Assembly (NCBI GenBank): GCA_009700405.1
Contig: WLMD01000001.1
Coordinates: forward strand, 1 to 64,000
DNA length: 64,000 bases
DNA from: Actinomycetota bacterium
GTDB taxonomy: Bacteria > Actinomycetota > Actinomycetes > Nanopelagicales > Nanopelagicaceae
Direction of reading: 5' to 3'
Shown: positions 27,038 through 39,816 of the stretch, in pieces
How the letters are laid out: each line of letters opens with the position of its first letter
Numbering within the stretch: position 1 is the stretch's first letter
The notes under the pieces: generated by a model
What the model was told of the DNA's origin: nothing
The model's database searches: none
The model's input: only the letters and a program-made list of their open reading frames with translations
Position numbers and translations under genes: made by a program

Positions 27038-27061
27038 TTTAGCGCTTACCTAGAAATATTG

Positions 27062-27100
27062 ACTGGCCTCGAGAGAAATCTCGGGGCCAGTTTCTTTTCT
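27062..27100 (+). terminator. Rho-independent terminator after rpsA
   Basis: The arms 27063-27074 and 27079-27090 form a 12-bp stem (one G-U) closed by a GAAA tetraloop, and are followed by TTTCTTTTCT. This is the clearest intrinsic terminator in the window and makes rpsA a single-gene unit. Confidence 0.92.
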
Positions 27101-27104
27101 GCAG

Positions 27105-27110
27105 TAAAGT
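27105..27110 (+). promoter_or_regulatory. -10 hexamer TAAAGT, leaderless promoter of coaE
   Basis: TAAAGT ends 6 bases before the coaE ATG at 27117, directly after the rpsA terminator, so coaE needs its own promoter and would be leaderless. Confidence 0.55.
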
Positions 27111-27116
27111 CCTCAT

Positions 27117-27719
27117 ATGTTGGTTGTGGCGCTTACTGGTGGAATCGGATCGGGCAAGTCATTAGCTGCCCAATTCTTCTCGGATCTCGGGGCCAATGTT
27201 ATTGATGCAGATCAGTTGGCGCGTGCAGCAATAGAACGTGGGACGCCAGGGTTTGACGAAGTTGTTGCTACTTTCGGAGATTCGATTCTCACGGATGGCC
27301 AGATTAATCGTCGAGCATTGGGTGAAATCATCTTTGCCGATTCTGGTTTGCGTTCACAGTTGGAATTGATAATTCACCCTCGTGTTCGCGATCAGTTTCA
27401 CGCTGCCGTTGCCGCACTCAGAGGCGATGATGTTCTTATCTATGAAATCCCACTTCTGTTCGAGACGGGTGTCGCTTCATCTTTCGATTATGTAATAACT
27501 GTCGAATCTGAGCGTTCTCGCAGAGTGGAACGACTGCGCGCCAAGGGATTGCGAGAAAGTGAGATTCTTGCGCGCATAGCATCACAGGCAAGCGAGGAGG
27601 AGAGAGCGAGCATTGCCGATTACGTCCTTGAAAATAATGGGACTCGCGATGAACTCTTGCGACAGGTAGAACATATTTGGGAAGGGGTTCTCCCTCCGCT
27701 GCAGCGCCAAGGTAGCTAA
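27117..27719 (+). CDS. coaE: Dephospho-CoA kinase CoaE
   Basis: CoaE phosphorylates dephospho-CoA, the last step of coenzyme A synthesis. The 200-residue protein starts with VVALTGGIGSGKS (P-loop at about 8-15), followed by NVIDADQLAR and the nucleoside-binding segment YEIPLLFETG. It lacks the C-terminal UPF0157 (GrpB-like) domain fused to CoaE in mycobacteria. The ATG at 27117 is placed by the terminator and the -10 hexamer upstream. Confidence 0.95.
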   Translation: MLVVALTGGIGSGKSLAAQFFSDLGANVIDADQLARAAIERGTPGFDEVVATFGDSILTDGQINRRALGEIIFADSGLRSQLELIIHPRVRDQFHAAVAALRGDDVLIYEIPLLFETGVASSFDYVITVESERSRRVERLRAKGLRESEILARIASQASEEERASIADYVLENNGTRDELLRQVEHIWEGVLPPLQRQGS

Positions 27720-27726
27720 CCCACAG

Positions 27727-27732
27727 TAGAGT
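27727..27732 (+). promoter_or_regulatory. -10 hexamer TAGAGT, leaderless promoter of uvrB
   Basis: TAGAGT ends 6 bases before the GTG start of uvrB at 27739. A LexA-type operator was looked for around it and not seen. Confidence 0.5.
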
Positions 27733-27738
27733 TGCACT

Positions 27739-29823
27739 GTGCGCCCGATATCCGACCTTCAAAGGCGCGTTGAGCCTTTTCAAGTAATCAGTGACTATGT
27801 TCCTGCTGGAGATCAACCCGAAGCAATCGAAGAAATTGTCCGGCGCATTGAAAAAGGCGAGCAAGATATTGTTTTATTAGGAGCCACAGGTACGGGTAAG
27901 TCAGCAACTACTGCTTGGCTGATTGAACGTTTACAACGTCCGACCTTAGTTATCGCTCCAAATAAAACTTTGGCCGCTCAACTGGTTAATGAATTTCGTG
28001 AATTAATGCCAAATAATGCCGTTGAGTATTTTGTCTCTTATTACGATTACTACCAACCCGAGGCTTATGTTCCACAGACTGATACATTCATCGAGAAAGA
28101 TTCCAGTGTTAACGATGAGGTTGAAAGGTTGCGCCACTCCGCCACGAATTCCCTGTTAACCAGACGCGATGTAATTGTTGTAGCTACCGTCTCATGTATA
28201 TATGGATTAGGCACCCCTCAGGAATACGTAGACCGTATGGTCCGTCTCAAGGTGGGTGATGAAATTGATCGCAATCAGTTACTACGTAAATTCGTAGATA
28301 TTCAGTACAAGCGCAATGACATGGCCTTTGAGCGGGGGACTTTCAGAGTGCGCGGTGACACCGTCGAGATTATTCCCATGTATGAAGAGTTGGCCCTTCG
28401 CATTGAAATGTTTGGCGATGAAATCGAAAGAATTACCACATTACATCCGCTAACTGGCGAAATTATTCGCGATGAAACAGAGATGTATGTTTTTCCGGCC
28501 ACCCACTATGCCGCTGGCCCCGAAACCATGAAGCGAGCTATTGGGGAAATCGAAACTGAACTTGCTGCCCAATTGGAGCTTTTCGAAAGACAGGGAAAAT
28601 TGCTTGAAGCTCAACGGTTGGGCATGAGAACCACCTTTGACATCGAGATGATGCAGCAGCTCGGTTTTTGTTCCGGGATTGAAAATTACTCTCGCCATAT
28701 TGATGGGCGCGAAGCGGGTTCCGGCCCAAACTGCCTCTTAGATTATTTCCCTGAAGATTTTCTCTTGGTTATTGATGAATCTCACGTAACAGTTCCTCAG
28801 ATTGGTGCCATGTTTGAAGGCGACGCATCACGCAAACGCACTTTGGTCGAGCATGGCTTTCGGCTACCAAGCGCCATGGATAACCGACCATTGAGGTGGG
28901 ATGAATTCCTTCTTCGAGTCGGACAGAAAGTATTCCTATCTGCTACTCCCGGCAAGTACGAGATGGAGAAAGTTGCCGGCGATGTTGTCGAACAGGTAAT
29001 TCGACCTACAGGTTTAGTAGATCCAAAAATCGTCATCAAACCAATTAAAGGGCAGATTGACGATTTACTCCACGAAATCAATCTGAGAGCCGAACGCAAT
29101 GAGAGAGTACTCGTAACGACATTAACGAAGAAAATGTCAGAAGATCTTACGGATTATCTGCAAGAGCGGGGCGTACGAGTTCGTTATCTTCATTCAGAGG
29201 TAGACACATTGCGCCGAGTGGAGCTTTTGCGCGAATTGAGATCAGGGGAGTACGACGTCCTTATTGGAATCAACCTTTTGCGAGAAGGACTGGATTTACC
29301 TGAGGTTTCACTTGTCGCAATTTTAGATGCGGATAAAGAAGGATTTCTTCGTTCAAGTACTGCTCTGATTCAAACAATCGGGCGTGCTGCACGAAACGTT
29401 TCCGGCGAAGTACATATGTACGCCGATAACATCACAAAGTCCATGGAGAAAGCCATTGATGAAACCAATCGGCGCCGAGCAAAGCAAGTTGCTTACAACC
29501 TGGAGCGCGGCGTTGACCCACAGCCTTTGCGTAAGAAGATCGCGGACATTACCGATCTCATCAACCGTGAAAGCGAAGACACTGAGGAACTCCTGGCCAC
29601 CTCTGGTCGAAAGGGGCAAAGGAGTAAGACGCCGGCCATTGGATTGCATACGAAAGCGCTCGGTTCTTTGCCAAGACAAGAACTTCTAGCATTGATAGAG
29701 TCGCTCACTGATCAGATGCGTAGCGCTGCTGGCGACCTACAATTTGAATTGGCGGCACGTTTACGCGATGAGATTAAAGATTTGAAACGAGAACTTCGAG
29801 GCATGGAAACGGCGGGGGTTTAA
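27739..29823 (+). CDS. uvrB: Excinuclease ABC subunit B UvrB
   Basis: UvrB is the damage-verifying helicase of nucleotide excision repair. The 694-residue protein has Walker [14 protein letters not shown], the beta-hairpin segment [15 protein letters not shown] that inserts between strands, helicase motifs [17 protein letters not shown] and IGRAARN, and a C-terminal UVR motif (about 650-685, [22 protein letters not shown], quoted for its Leu/Glu/Arg pattern only in part) that contacts UvrC. The GTG at 27739 gives the conserved start [12 protein letters not shown]. UvrA follows after 4 bases and uvrC after that. Confidence 0.97.
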   Translation: MRPISDLQRRVEPFQVISDYVPAGDQPEAIEEIVRRIEKGEQDIVLLGATGTGKSATTAWLIERLQRPTLVIAPNKTLAAQLVNEFRELMPNNAVEYFVSYYDYYQPEAYVPQTDTFIEKDSSVNDEVERLRHSATNSLLTRRDVIVVATVSCIYGLGTPQEYVDRMVRLKVGDEIDRNQLLRKFVDIQYKRNDMAFERGTFRVRGDTVEIIPMYEELALRIEMFGDEIERITTLHPLTGEIIRDETEMYVFPATHYAAGPETMKRAIGEIETELAAQLELFERQGKLLEAQRLGMRTTFDIEMMQQLGFCSGIENYSRHIDGREAGSGPNCLLDYFPEDFLLVIDESHVTVPQIGAMFEGDASRKRTLVEHGFRLPSAMDNRPLRWDEFLLRVGQKVFLSATPGKYEMEKVAGDVVEQVIRPTGLVDPKIVIKPIKGQIDDLLHEINLRAERNERVLVTTLTKKMSEDLTDYLQERGVRVRYLHSEVDTLRRVELLRELRSGEYDVLIGINLLREGLDLPEVSLVAILDADKEGFLRSSTALIQTIGRAARNVSGEVHMYADNITKSMEKAIDETNRRRAKQVAYNLERGVDPQPLRKKIADITDLINRESEDTEELLATSGRKGQRSKTPAIGLHTKALGSLPRQELLALIESLTDQMRSAAGDLQFELAARLRDEIKDLKRELRGMETAGV

Positions 29824-29827
29824 AGAG

Positions 29828-32689
29828 TTGATCGATAAACTCATAGTTCGTGGTGCTCGTGAGCACAATTTGAAGGATGTTTCTATTGAGCTGCCTCGCG
29901 ATGCACTAATCGTTTTCACGGGTTTGTCTGGCTCAGGCAAATCTAGCCTTGCCTTCGACACGATATTTGCTGAGGGACAACGCCGATATGTGGAGTCGCT
30001 ATCTGCCTACGCGCGTCAGTTCTTGGGGCAGATGGATAAACCCGATGTTGATTTCATTGAAGGTTTGTCGCCCGCAGTTTCCATTGATCAGAAATCTACC
30101 AATCGAAATCCTCGTTCCACTGTTGGAACGATTACAGAGGTCTATGACTATCTACGTCTACTTTTCGCACGAGCCGGTCGCCCGCACTGTCCAAATTGCG
30201 GAAGCCCTGTATCTAGGCAAAGCCCTCAGCAAATAGTTGACCAAATCCTGACGATGCCCGTAAGTACAAAATTTCAGATTCTCGCTCCAGTTATTCGCGC
30301 CCGTAAGGGTGAGTTCGTTGACCTATTCCAGGATCTAGTGAGCCAAGGTTATTCGCGTGCTCGTGTGGATGGCGAAGTAATTGCTTTAGCAGAACCTCCA
30401 AAATTGAAAAAACAAGAGAAGCACACAATTGAAGTTGTTATCGATCGCTTGAGCGCTAAACCAGAATCCAAAGGGCGCTTAACCGATTCCATAGAAACGG
30501 CGCTGCGCTTGGCTCAAGGAATTGTCTTGTTAGATTTTGTTGACTCAAAAGGTAAAGATAAAGAGCGCACCTATAGCGAGCATCTTGCTTGTCATGAATG
30601 TGAACTTTCCTTTGAAGAGTTGGAGCCTCGATCATTCTCCTTCAACTCTCCCTTTGGAGCTTGTGCGCAATGTTCAGGCATAGGAACCAAGCTCGAGGTC
30701 GATGAAGAATTAATTATTCCCGATGACTCTATTTCTATTAACGAAGGCGCAATAGCGCCATGGTCGTCTGGGCAAACAAGTGAGTATTTCTTAAGACTCC
30801 TTGAAGCGTTGGCAGGAGAGGTTAATTTTTCATTAGATAATCCCTGGAAGAAATTATCAGCCAAAGCAAAAGATGCCATTTTGCAGGGGTATCAATATGA
30901 AGTGCATGTGAAGTACAAGAATCGTTACGGTCGCACTCGTAACTACTCGACGGGATTTGAAGGTGTTATTCCCTTTATCCATCGTCGTCATGGTGAAACA
31001 GATAGTGAATTCAGTAGAGAGAAGTTTGAAGGCTATATGCGACAAATCCCTTGTCCAGCGTGCAAAGGAGCCCGTCTAAAGCCAGAGGTGCTCGCAGTTA
31101 CAGTCGGTGGAAAGAATATTGCTCAAATTTGTGCTCTTTCAATATCTGATACCGCAGATTTTCTTAAGAGCATCGAGCTCAATGCTCGTGAGAGCCAAAT
31201 TGCTGAACGAGTAATGAAAGAAGTTCATGCTCGTTTAGGATTCTTATTGGATGTTGGATTGGATTACCTTTCTCTCGAGAGGCCGGCTGCCACTTTATCC
31301 GGGGGAGAAGCTCAACGCATCCGCCTTGCAACTCAAATTGGCTCTGGATTAGTTGGAGTTCTATATGTTCTCGATGAACCAAGTATTGGTTTGCATCAAC
31401 GTGACAATCGCCGCCTTATAGAAACTCTCACCCGACTGCGAGACTTAGGAAATACTCTCATTGTTGTAGAACACGATGAAGAGACAATCCGCGCCGCTGA
31501 TTGGATCGTAGATATTGGGCCGGGTGCGGGTGAGCATGGTGGAAAAGTTGTAGTTTCAGGTGATTATCAATCACTCTTAGATTCTGAAGAATCTATTACT
31601 GGGGCTTATCTCTCGGGACGGAAGTCCATCGCGATTCCCGCAGAAAGGCGCCCAGTTGATCCCAAGCGACGCTTAGTTGTTAAAGGTGCCAAGGAGAACA
31701 ACCTCAAAGATATCGATGTAGCCATTCCGCTTAGCGCCTTTGTCGCAGTAACTGGCGTGAGTGGCTCTGGAAAATCCACACTGATTAATGACATTGTGTA
31801 CGTGACGCTGGCAAATAAACTCAATGGGGCACGGATGGTGCCTGGCCGCCATAGAACTGTTACTGGCATTGATTTGCTGGACAAAGTAGTTCATGTCGAT
31901 CAATCACCAATCGGTCGCACACCACGCTCTAATCCTGCGACGTATACAGGTGTTTTCGACAAGATTCGCGCCCTATTTGCCGAAACAACCGAAGCCAAGG
32001 TTCGTGGATATCTGCAAGGGCGATTCTCGTTTAACGTTAAAGGTGGACGATGCGAGAATTGTGCTGGCGAAGGCACGATCACAATTGAGATGAATTTTCT
32101 TCCCGACGTGTACGTACCTTGCGAGGTTTGTCATGGGGCTCGATATAACCGTGAGACCTTAGAAGTACATTTCAAAGGAAAGACAATTGCGGAAGTCCTT
32201 GATATGCCTATCGAACAGGCAAGAGATTTCTTCGATGCAGTGCCTACCATCGCTCGTTTCTTAAAAACGTTATGTGATGTCGGATTGGGATATGTTCGAC
32301 TAGGTCAATCTGCGCCAACGCTCTCTGGTGGAGAGGCTCAACGCGTGAAATTAGCAACCGAACTTCAACGCCGTTCGACAGGAAGAACGATTTATGTTCT
32401 TGATGAGCCTACGACTGGTTTGCATTTTGAAGATGTGAGTAAGTTACTGGGCGTTCTTAATCGCCTAGTAGATACTGGAAATACCGTTGTTGTTATCGAG
32501 CACAATCTTGATGTCATTAAGTCCGCAGACTGGGTGATTGATATGGGGCCAGAAGGTGGTTTCCGAGGTGGCACAGTGATAGCTGAAGGTACCCCTGAAG
32601 ATGTCGCAAAGAATTCAGCAAGTTATACAGGACATTACCTCGCCGAGATATTGGGAAACAATCGAAAGAGCGTTTCGGGTAAGAAGTAA
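29828..32689 (+). CDS. uvrA: Excinuclease ABC subunit A UvrA
   Basis: UvrA is the ATPase that finds bulky DNA lesions and loads UvrB. At 953 residues it has two ABC modules: Walker [13 protein letters not shown] near the start and [13 protein letters not shown] later, with signatures [12 protein letters not shown] and [12 protein letters not shown]. Zinc sites are seen as CPNCGSPV and CHEC...CAQC in the first half and CENC...CEVC in the second. The TTG start at 29828 gives the conserved [15 protein letters not shown]. The stop shares one base with uvrC (TAATG). Confidence 0.98.
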   Translation: MIDKLIVRGAREHNLKDVSIELPRDALIVFTGLSGSGKSSLAFDTIFAEGQRRYVESLSAYARQFLGQMDKPDVDFIEGLSPAVSIDQKSTNRNPRSTVGTITEVYDYLRLLFARAGRPHCPNCGSPVSRQSPQQIVDQILTMPVSTKFQILAPVIRARKGEFVDLFQDLVSQGYSRARVDGEVIALAEPPKLKKQEKHTIEVVIDRLSAKPESKGRLTDSIETALRLAQGIVLLDFVDSKGKDKERTYSEHLACHECELSFEELEPRSFSFNSPFGACAQCSGIGTKLEVDEELIIPDDSISINEGAIAPWSSGQTSEYFLRLLEALAGEVNFSLDNPWKKLSAKAKDAILQGYQYEVHVKYKNRYGRTRNYSTGFEGVIPFIHRRHGETDSEFSREKFEGYMRQIPCPACKGARLKPEVLAVTVGGKNIAQICALSISDTADFLKSIELNARESQIAERVMKEVHARLGFLLDVGLDYLSLERPAATLSGGEAQRIRLATQIGSGLVGVLYVLDEPSIGLHQRDNRRLIETLTRLRDLGNTLIVVEHDEETIRAADWIVDIGPGAGEHGGKVVVSGDYQSLLDSEESITGAYLSGRKSIAIPAERRPVDPKRRLVVKGAKENNLKDIDVAIPLSAFVAVTGVSGSGKSTLINDIVYVTLANKLNGARMVPGRHRTVTGIDLLDKVVHVDQSPIGRTPRSNPATYTGVFDKIRALFAETTEAKVRGYLQGRFSFNVKGGRCENCAGEGTITIEMNFLPDVYVPCEVCHGARYNRETLEVHFKGKTIAEVLDMPIEQARDFFDAVPTIARFLKTLCDVGLGYVRLGQSAPTLSGGEAQRVKLATELQRRSTGRTIYVLDEPTTGLHFEDVSKLLGVLNRLVDTGNTVVVIEHNLDVIKSADWVIDMGPEGGFRGGTVIAEGTPEDVAKNSASYTGHYLAEILGNNRKSVSGKK

Positions 32690-34611
32690 TGAGTGAACCC
32701 AGCAGCTACCGCCCGCAAGATGTCCCGGCGCTGCCAGGTGTCTATCGGTTTTTCAATCAGAACGATAAAGTTATTTATGTCGGCAAGGCACTGAGTCTTA
32801 AGTCTCGGCTCAATAACTATTTTCAAGGAAACCTTCCAGAGCGCACTAACCGCATGGTTCATGAAGCGGTTAGAGTGGATTGGACAATCGTCGATAGCGA
32901 AGTTGAGGCTCTTCAGCTCGAATTTTCGTGGATTAAGCAATTTGAGCCCACATATAACGTTCAGTTTAGAGATGATAAGTCTTACCCATATTTAGCAATT
33001 TCTATTAACGATGAATTCCCTCGCGTCTTTATTACTCGTAAACAAAAACGTCCAGGGTTAAAGTATTTCGGTCCCTTTACCCATACGTGGGCGTTGAGGA
33101 ACACCTTTGACGTAATTCTGAAGGTCTTTCCGGTGAGGTCATGCTCTGCTGGCAATTTTGAAAAAGCTCGACGGACCGGACGTCAATGCCTTCTTGGCGA
33201 TATCGGTAAATGTTCGGCTCCGTGCGTTGGTTGGATTACTCAACCCGATCACACCGCATTGGCGCAACGTTTAATCTCTTTCATGGATGCAGGCAAAGGC
33301 GACCTACTTCCAACTTTGCAGAAGGAGATGGATGCTGCCTCTGCCAATGAAGAGTTTGAAAGAGCGGCCAAAATACGCGATCAAATATCATCGATGGAAC
33401 GAGCGCGTGAATCCTCGGATGCGAGTATCTCGGAGAACTTCTCGGCAGATGTCATCGCTATCCACCGAGAAGGCATGCATGTAGCAGGATCGATTTTCAT
33501 GGTCAGAGGTGGAGCTATCAGGGGATCTCGTTCGTGGCTTGTAGATCAAAAATTATCGATTGAGGGAGAGGACGAACTTTCGGCGCTCTTCGCATCAATT
33601 TATAGTCATAGCGATGTGTCCGATATTCCCACAGAGATTATCATCAACGAACTTCCATCGGATCATGTGTCACTAGAGGGATGGCTAACAAATCTTCGGG
33701 GCGCGAAAGTGGAGATAAGAGTTCCTCAGCGCGGGGAGAAGCTCGATGTCCTAAAGACAGTAGAGCGCAATGCTCATTATGCATTGATTCAATATGTTAA
33801 CAAGCGGTCGGCTGATTCGGCGGTAAGTGGAAAGGCGCTCCTTGAAATTCAAGAGGCACTGAATCTCAAACAACCACCGCTTCGCATAGAGTGCTTTGAT
33901 ATTTCCAATATTTCAGGAACCTCGGTAGTTGCCTCCATGGTTGTATTCGAGGACGGTGTGCCTAAAAAGAGTGAATATCGAAGATTTATCATTGATACTG
34001 AAAGCGCATGGGATGACACTCGCGCCATACACCAAGTAATCACTCGACGACTTAAAAGACTTATTGCAGAGACAGATGTAGATGTTTCTGAGCTGCAAGA
34101 TCTTGGCGCGAAGAGTTCTAGATTCTCGTATCCTCCTCAATTAATAATCGTGGACGGAGGAGCACCTCAAGTATCTGCAGCTGCTAGAGCCCTCCAAGAA
34201 AACGGTATGAGCGATATCCCGTTGTGTGGATTAGCAAAACGATTAGAAGAAGTGTGGATTCCGGGGTCAAGTGATCCGATGATTTTGCCTCGCACCAGTG
34301 AAGGGCTTTATCTCTTGCAACGTGTTCGAGATGAAGCGCACAGATTTGCAATTACATTTCATCGGTCACGTCGTTCCAAGGTCATGTTGGAATCTCTCCT
34401 CGATGAGATTCCTCAGCTAGGGGAGTCGCGCCGTAGCGCCCTACTCAAAGTATTTGGATCCGTGGCGGCAATCCGCAAAGCTAGTGAGGAAGAGATCGCT
34501 AAAGTTCCTGGAATTGGTAGCAAAATTGCCTCAATAGTGGCTTCTAGCGTCATTCGTGAGGAAGTGATCAACGTTGATGCGCAAACTGGAGAAATTCTTG
34601 AAGGTTCTTGA
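32689..34611 (+). CDS. uvrC: Excinuclease ABC subunit C UvrC
   Basis: UvrC makes the two incisions flanking a lesion. Domains in its 640 residues: GIY-YIG nuclease (about 14-95, PGVYRFF and VIYVGKA), a four-Cys region replaced partly by CSAG...CLLGDIGKCSAPC, a UVR motif near 205-240, the RNase H-like nuclease (IECFDISNISGT, IIVDGGAPQV) and C-terminal helix-hairpin-helix (VPGIGSKIASIV). All three uvr genes are consecutive here, whereas in mycobacteria uvrC is far from uvrA and uvrB. Confidence 0.97.
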   Translation: MSEPSSYRPQDVPALPGVYRFFNQNDKVIYVGKALSLKSRLNNYFQGNLPERTNRMVHEAVRVDWTIVDSEVEALQLEFSWIKQFEPTYNVQFRDDKSYPYLAISINDEFPRVFITRKQKRPGLKYFGPFTHTWALRNTFDVILKVFPVRSCSAGNFEKARRTGRQCLLGDIGKCSAPCVGWITQPDHTALAQRLISFMDAGKGDLLPTLQKEMDAASANEEFERAAKIRDQISSMERARESSDASISENFSADVIAIHREGMHVAGSIFMVRGGAIRGSRSWLVDQKLSIEGEDELSALFASIYSHSDVSDIPTEIIINELPSDHVSLEGWLTNLRGAKVEIRVPQRGEKLDVLKTVERNAHYALIQYVNKRSADSAVSGKALLEIQEALNLKQPPLRIECFDISNISGTSVVASMVVFEDGVPKKSEYRRFIIDTESAWDDTRAIHQVITRRLKRLIAETDVDVSELQDLGAKSSRFSYPPQLIIVDGGAPQVSAAARALQENGMSDIPLCGLAKRLEEVWIPGSSDPMILPRTSEGLYLLQRVRDEAHRFAITFHRSRRSKVMLESLLDEIPQLGESRRSALLKVFGSVAAIRKASEEEIAKVPGIGSKIASIVASSVIREEVINVDAQTGEILEGS

Positions 34612-34635
34612 CAGATACGACAAGATTGCAGTGAT

Positions 34636-35508
34636 ATGAAAACATCGCGAGAAGTACTGATACTCACTGGAATGTCCGGAGCGGGCAGATCAACTGTCGC
34701 CCATGCGCTAGAGGATCTTGGCTGGTATGTAGTTGATAATCTTCCAGCCTCTTTATTGCCTTCGCTGATTGCGCAAACGGAGAATGCTGATTGGTCGTCA
34801 ATGGCAGTTGTGGTGGATGTTCGTAGTGGTCGATTCTTTGATGACCTTAATAATTCACTTGTCGCACTTGAAAGCGCTTCGATTCCTCATCGACTTCTTT
34901 TCTTAGATTCGACTGATCAGGCGCTAGTACAACGTTTTGAGTCAACGCGCCGACCTCATCCCCTTCAAGGAGAGGATCGTATTCTCGATGGCATTTCTCG
35001 AGAGCGTTCGCGGCTTGAGGATCTACGATCTCGTGCCGATGTTGTTATTGATACCAGCAATCTAAATGTCCATCAACTTGAAAAGAGAATTGGTGAGATT
35101 TTTGCCGATGGGCAGGCTAATGGAGTACGAGTTAACGTTTTATCATTTGGCTATAAATATGGAATGCCTGTTGACGCGGATTTAGTTCTTGATTGCCGAT
35201 TCATACCTAACCCACATTGGATACCCGAGCTTCGTCCGCTCACTGGCATGTCGAAGGAAGTAAGTACTCATGTTTTGAATTCTCCTGGTGTTAATAAGTT
35301 TATTGATGACTATGTATCCCTTTTCAGCGAAATGTCCCAGGGGTATCTGCGTGAAGGAAAGAAGTATGTGACCATCGCAATTGGGTGCACTGGCGGTAAA
35401 CATCGAAGCGTCGCTATTGCCCAAGAGATAGCACGGCGCATCAATGATTTTAAGGGACCAATTGATCTAGACGCCAAAGCAGTGCATCGAGATGTCGGTC
35501 GTGAATAG
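34636..35508 (+). CDS. rapZ: RapZ-family nucleotide-binding protein
   Basis: A 290-residue RapZ/YvcJ protein. In E. coli RapZ presents small RNAs to RNase E to control glucosamine-6-phosphate synthase; in Gram-positives the role is less clear. The P-loop GMSGAGRST is at 13-21, followed by VVDNLPASLLPSL, and the C-terminal domain carries GCTGGKHRSVAIAQ. Its stop overlaps the GTG of yvcK. The rapZ-yvcK-whiA trio is a conserved unit in Gram-positives. Confidence 0.95.
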   Translation: MKTSREVLILTGMSGAGRSTVAHALEDLGWYVVDNLPASLLPSLIAQTENADWSSMAVVVDVRSGRFFDDLNNSLVALESASIPHRLLFLDSTDQALVQRFESTRRPHPLQGEDRILDGISRERSRLEDLRSRADVVIDTSNLNVHQLEKRIGEIFADGQANGVRVNVLSFGYKYGMPVDADLVLDCRFIPNPHWIPELRPLTGMSKEVSTHVLNSPGVNKFIDDYVSLFSEMSQGYLREGKKYVTIAIGCTGGKHRSVAIAQEIARRINDFKGPIDLDAKAVHRDVGRE

Positions 35509-36467
35509 TGTCTGAGTTGCTTGGTACAAAAGTTGTATCGCTCGGTGGCGGGCATGGATTAGCCACAACCCTAAAATCCTTACGGCAGTTAACGCAGAAT
35601 ATTACGGCGATTGTAACTGTTGCAGATAATGGAGGTTCAAGCGGGCGATTACGCCGTGAGTTCCCAATTTTTCCACCAGGGGATTTACGTATGGCCCTTG
35701 CTGCATTGTGCGGTGATGATGAGTGGGGTCGTAGTTGGGCAGAGATAATGCAATACAGGTTTTCTGGAGATGGTTCCATGCAAGGTCACGCTGTTGGAAA
35801 TATATTGTTGGCGGCTCTGTGGGATCGCGATGTAGATCCTGTAAAAGGGTTAGATCGTGTGGCATCTTTGTTGAAAGTTGTAGGTCGTGTTCTTCCCATG
35901 GCAGCAGTGCCGCTGGATATTGAAGGCACTTTTCTTACATCAATTGGTCGCGTGGTGATTCGTGGTCAAGAACAAGTTGCTACTGCTCATGGCACATTGG
36001 ATTCTTTACGAATCTTGCCCGAGAGTCCTCCCGCTCGCCCCGAAGCGCTCGATGCTATTGCTCGCGCGCAATGGATCACGATGGGCCCGGGATCGTGGTT
36101 CACAAGTGTGCTTCCACATTTTCTAGTTCCGCAACAGCGCTACGCTCTCAGTCAGTCGACGGCGAAGAGGATTATCGTTCTCAATCTGGATGCTGACCCC
36201 GCAATCCAAGGAAGCGAATTTGCTGGATCAACCCCGCAGGAACATCTTCAGATTGTTGGAGAGTATGCCCCTGATATGAGATGGGACTATGTGATAGCCG
36301 ACACCTCAGTTGTACGAGATATGCCTTTGCTGCAAGACCAGGTCGCAAAAATGGGCGGAACTCTCGTAGTTGAGGATGTTCGAATGGCTCCGGGAAGTGT
36401 TCACCATGATCCTAGAAAATTGACCTCCGTATTCGCGCACATCATGAGCAATAGCCTGGTTGGATAG
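35508..36467 (+). CDS. yvcK: YvcK/CuvA family protein (gluconeogenesis and cell envelope factor)
   Basis: YvcK binds UDP-sugars and is needed for growth on gluconeogenic carbon sources and for normal cell wall synthesis in Bacillus and mycobacteria. The 319-residue CofD-like fold has [25 protein letters not shown] and [12 protein letters not shown] for nucleotide-sugar binding, and [12 protein letters not shown]. The GTG at 35508 overlaps the rapZ stop. It is followed by whiA 4 bases after its stop. Confidence 0.95.
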   Translation: MSELLGTKVVSLGGGHGLATTLKSLRQLTQNITAIVTVADNGGSSGRLRREFPIFPPGDLRMALAALCGDDEWGRSWAEIMQYRFSGDGSMQGHAVGNILLAALWDRDVDPVKGLDRVASLLKVVGRVLPMAAVPLDIEGTFLTSIGRVVIRGQEQVATAHGTLDSLRILPESPPARPEALDAIARAQWITMGPGSWFTSVLPHFLVPQQRYALSQSTAKRIIVLNLDADPAIQGSEFAGSTPQEHLQIVGEYAPDMRWDYVIADTSVVRDMPLLQDQVAKMGGTLVVEDVRMAPGSVHHDPRKLTSVFAHIMSNSLVG

Positions 36468-36471
36468 GCAC

Positions 36472-37458
36472 ATGGCGATGACTTCAGCAGTAAAAGATGA
36501 ACTGAGCCGATTGGCCGTCACTAAGCCATGTTGCCGCAAAGCAGAAGTTTCGGCCCTATTACGTTTCGCTGGAGGCCTGCACATTGTTGCTGGCAAAATT
36601 GTTGTTGAAGTTGAACTCGACGCTGCTCAAAGCGCACGCCGTTTACGAAAAGATATTGCAGATGTTTATGGACATGAGAGTGATCTTGCCGTCTTATCAT
36701 CTAGCGGACTGCGCAAAGGAAATAGGTATGTCGTCCGAGTTATTAGCGATGGAGAAGCCCTCGCCCGCCAAACGGGACTCGTTGATGCAAATGGTCGTCC
36801 AGTACGAGGCTTGCCACCGCAAGTTGTTTCTGCAGCAATCTGCGATGCAGAAGCGGCATGGCGTGGTGCATTTATCGCCCATGGCTCTCTCACCGAACCT
36901 GGCCGTTCATCGTCACTAGAAATTACCTGCCCTGGCCCAGAGGCTGCGCTTGCACTTGTTGGTGCGGCGCGGCGTTTAGGAATTGTTGCCAAGGCTCGTG
37001 AAGTTCGAGGAGTTGATCGCGTAGTTATTCGAGATGGCGATGCGATAGGAGTATTGCTTACTCGTCTCGGTGCTCATGAAAGCGTTCTGGCGTGGGAAGA
37101 GCGTCGGATGCGACGAGAGGTTCGTGCTACCGCAAATCGCTTAGCAAATTTTGATGATGCCAACCTGCGACGTTCTGCTCGAGCAGCGGTTGCCGCCTCT
37201 GCGCGTGTTGCACGTGCCATGGAAATTTTAGGTCCTGATATTCCAGATCACCTCAAAGAGGCGGGGGAGCTGCGCATCAATCATGGGCAAGCCAGCCTCG
37301 AAGAATTGGGATCGTTGGCAGTTCCGGCCATGACTAAAGATGCGATTGCAGGACGAATTCGTCGCTTATTAGCGATGGCAGATAAGCGTGCCTCCGAGCT
37401 AGGGATTGCCGATACCGAGGCTGGATTATCGCCTGATTCGACCCATTCACCCGAATGA
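36472..37458 (+). CDS. whiA: WhiA sporulation/division transcriptional regulator
   Basis: WhiA has a degenerate LAGLIDADG homing-endonuclease fold plus a C-terminal helix-turn-helix; in Streptomyces it works with WhiB in sporulation septation, and in simple bacteria it affects division and other functions. The 328-residue protein is highly conserved: [31 protein letters not shown] and [17 protein letters not shown]. The ATG at 36472 gives the family start [11 protein letters not shown]; a TTG at 36460 inside yvcK is rejected. The 144 bases that follow before gap hold no gene or convincing promoter. Confidence 0.96.
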   Translation: MAMTSAVKDELSRLAVTKPCCRKAEVSALLRFAGGLHIVAGKIVVEVELDAAQSARRLRKDIADVYGHESDLAVLSSSGLRKGNRYVVRVISDGEALARQTGLVDANGRPVRGLPPQVVSAAICDAEAAWRGAFIAHGSLTEPGRSSSLEITCPGPEAALALVGAARRLGIVAKAREVRGVDRVVIRDGDAIGVLLTRLGAHESVLAWEERRMRREVRATANRLANFDDANLRRSARAAVAASARVARAMEILGPDIPDHLKEAGELRINHGQASLEELGSLAVPAMTKDAIAGRIRRLLAMADKRASELGIADTEAGLSPDSTHSPE

Positions 37459-37590
37459 GTGCTAAATAACATTTCAATCGGCTGAGTAGTGGGAGTAGTG
37501 AGCCTGATAAGATTTACCAATACCCCAGTGTTGTGGTCAACTTTTCGCTAACCCGCCATACATCTCCCAGGGGCGCGAACTCAACACTAA

Positions 37591-38600
<1,010 letters not shown>

Positions 38601-38601
<1 letters not shown>

Positions 38602-39776
38602 TGTCATCTCTCGAATCGCTTGACATTGCTGGCAAGCGAATCTTTCTTCGGTGTGATCTAAATGTGCCGCTCAAGGATGGAGTCATCACAGATGATGGCC
38701 GCATCCGTGCCTCGCTTCCCACGATTAACTTCCTTCTCAAAGGCGGAGCATCTCTGGTTATCGGCGCGCATTTAGGTCGACCAAAGGGTGAAGTTAAACC
38801 AGAGTTATCACTTGCTCCCGTGGCGCTTCGCCTTTCTGAATTGCTAGGACGTCCAGTGATTTTTGCCGGAAGCAATCCCGCCGAGCAAGCAACTTCTTTA
38901 AGCGCCGGCGAAATTCTTCTATTGGAAAACCTTCGATTCACTGCTGCTGAAACAAGCAAGGATGAAGTCGAACGCGCAGAATTCGCAAAAGAATTAGCAT
39001 CCCTTGCCGATGGATATGTAGGGGATGGTTTTGGAGCGGTTCACCGCAAACATGCCTCAGTCTTCGATCTACCTGCGCTACTTCCTCACGCACCAGGCTT
39101 CCTTGTCAGTGCTGAAGTAGAAGTTCTCAAGAAACTTACCCAAGACCCACAACGGCCTTATGGAGTGATTCTCGGCGGTGCAAAAGTCTCAGATAAAATT
39201 GGCGTAATTTCCAACTTGCTAGAGAAGGTCAATGTCCTGGCAATTGGTGGAGGAATGGTTTTTACATTTCTCGCTGCTCAGGGCAAGAACATTGGTAAAT
39301 CAATGGTCGAAGTAGATTCCATCCCTGTAGTTAAGGAATTAATTGCAAGGGCAGAAGTCTTAGGTGTTGACTTGAGGCTTCCTAGCGACATTGTGACTGC
39401 GAGAGCTTTTGCTGCAGATTCTCCTGCAACGATAGTAGGAGTCGATGACATTTCATCAGATCAGATGGGACTTGATATTGGGCCCGAATCTGCGTTGGAT
39501 TTTGCGAGCGCTATTTCTCAATGCAAAACCGTCTTTTGGAATGGGCCAATGGGAGTTTTCGAATTCCCTGCATTTGCCGAGGGAACCCGCGTAGTAGCGA
39601 AGGCGCTGACAGAGGTTTCGGGAATGACAGTGGTTGGAGGCGGCGATTCTGCTGCTGCGGTTCGACTTCTGGGCTTTTCAGATTCCGATTTTGGGTATAT
39701 TTCAACTGGCGGTGGCGCATCCTTAGAATATCTCGAAGGTAAAGCTCTTCCAGGTTTAACTGCTTTAGGTCTCTAA
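38601..39776 (+). CDS. pgk: Phosphoglycerate kinase
   Basis: Transfers phosphate from 1,3-bisphosphoglycerate to ADP. The 391 residues include [11 protein letters not shown], the Arg-rich GAHLGRPKG, hinge segments and the C-terminal nucleotide-binding GGGDSAAAV and [14 protein letters not shown]. It is coupled to gap by a TAATG overlap and lies 40 bases before tpiA. Confidence 0.97.
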
Positions 39777-39816
39777 TAGTTCGATTCATTTACCAACCGA
39801 TGCAAGGGGAACAAAG

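Noticed and set aside
34608..34637. A perfect TTGACA before rapZ as a promoter
   Set aside because: With a 17-18 base spacer the -10 would overlap the rapZ ATG, and transcription would start inside the gene; the rapZ P-loop needs the upstream codons.
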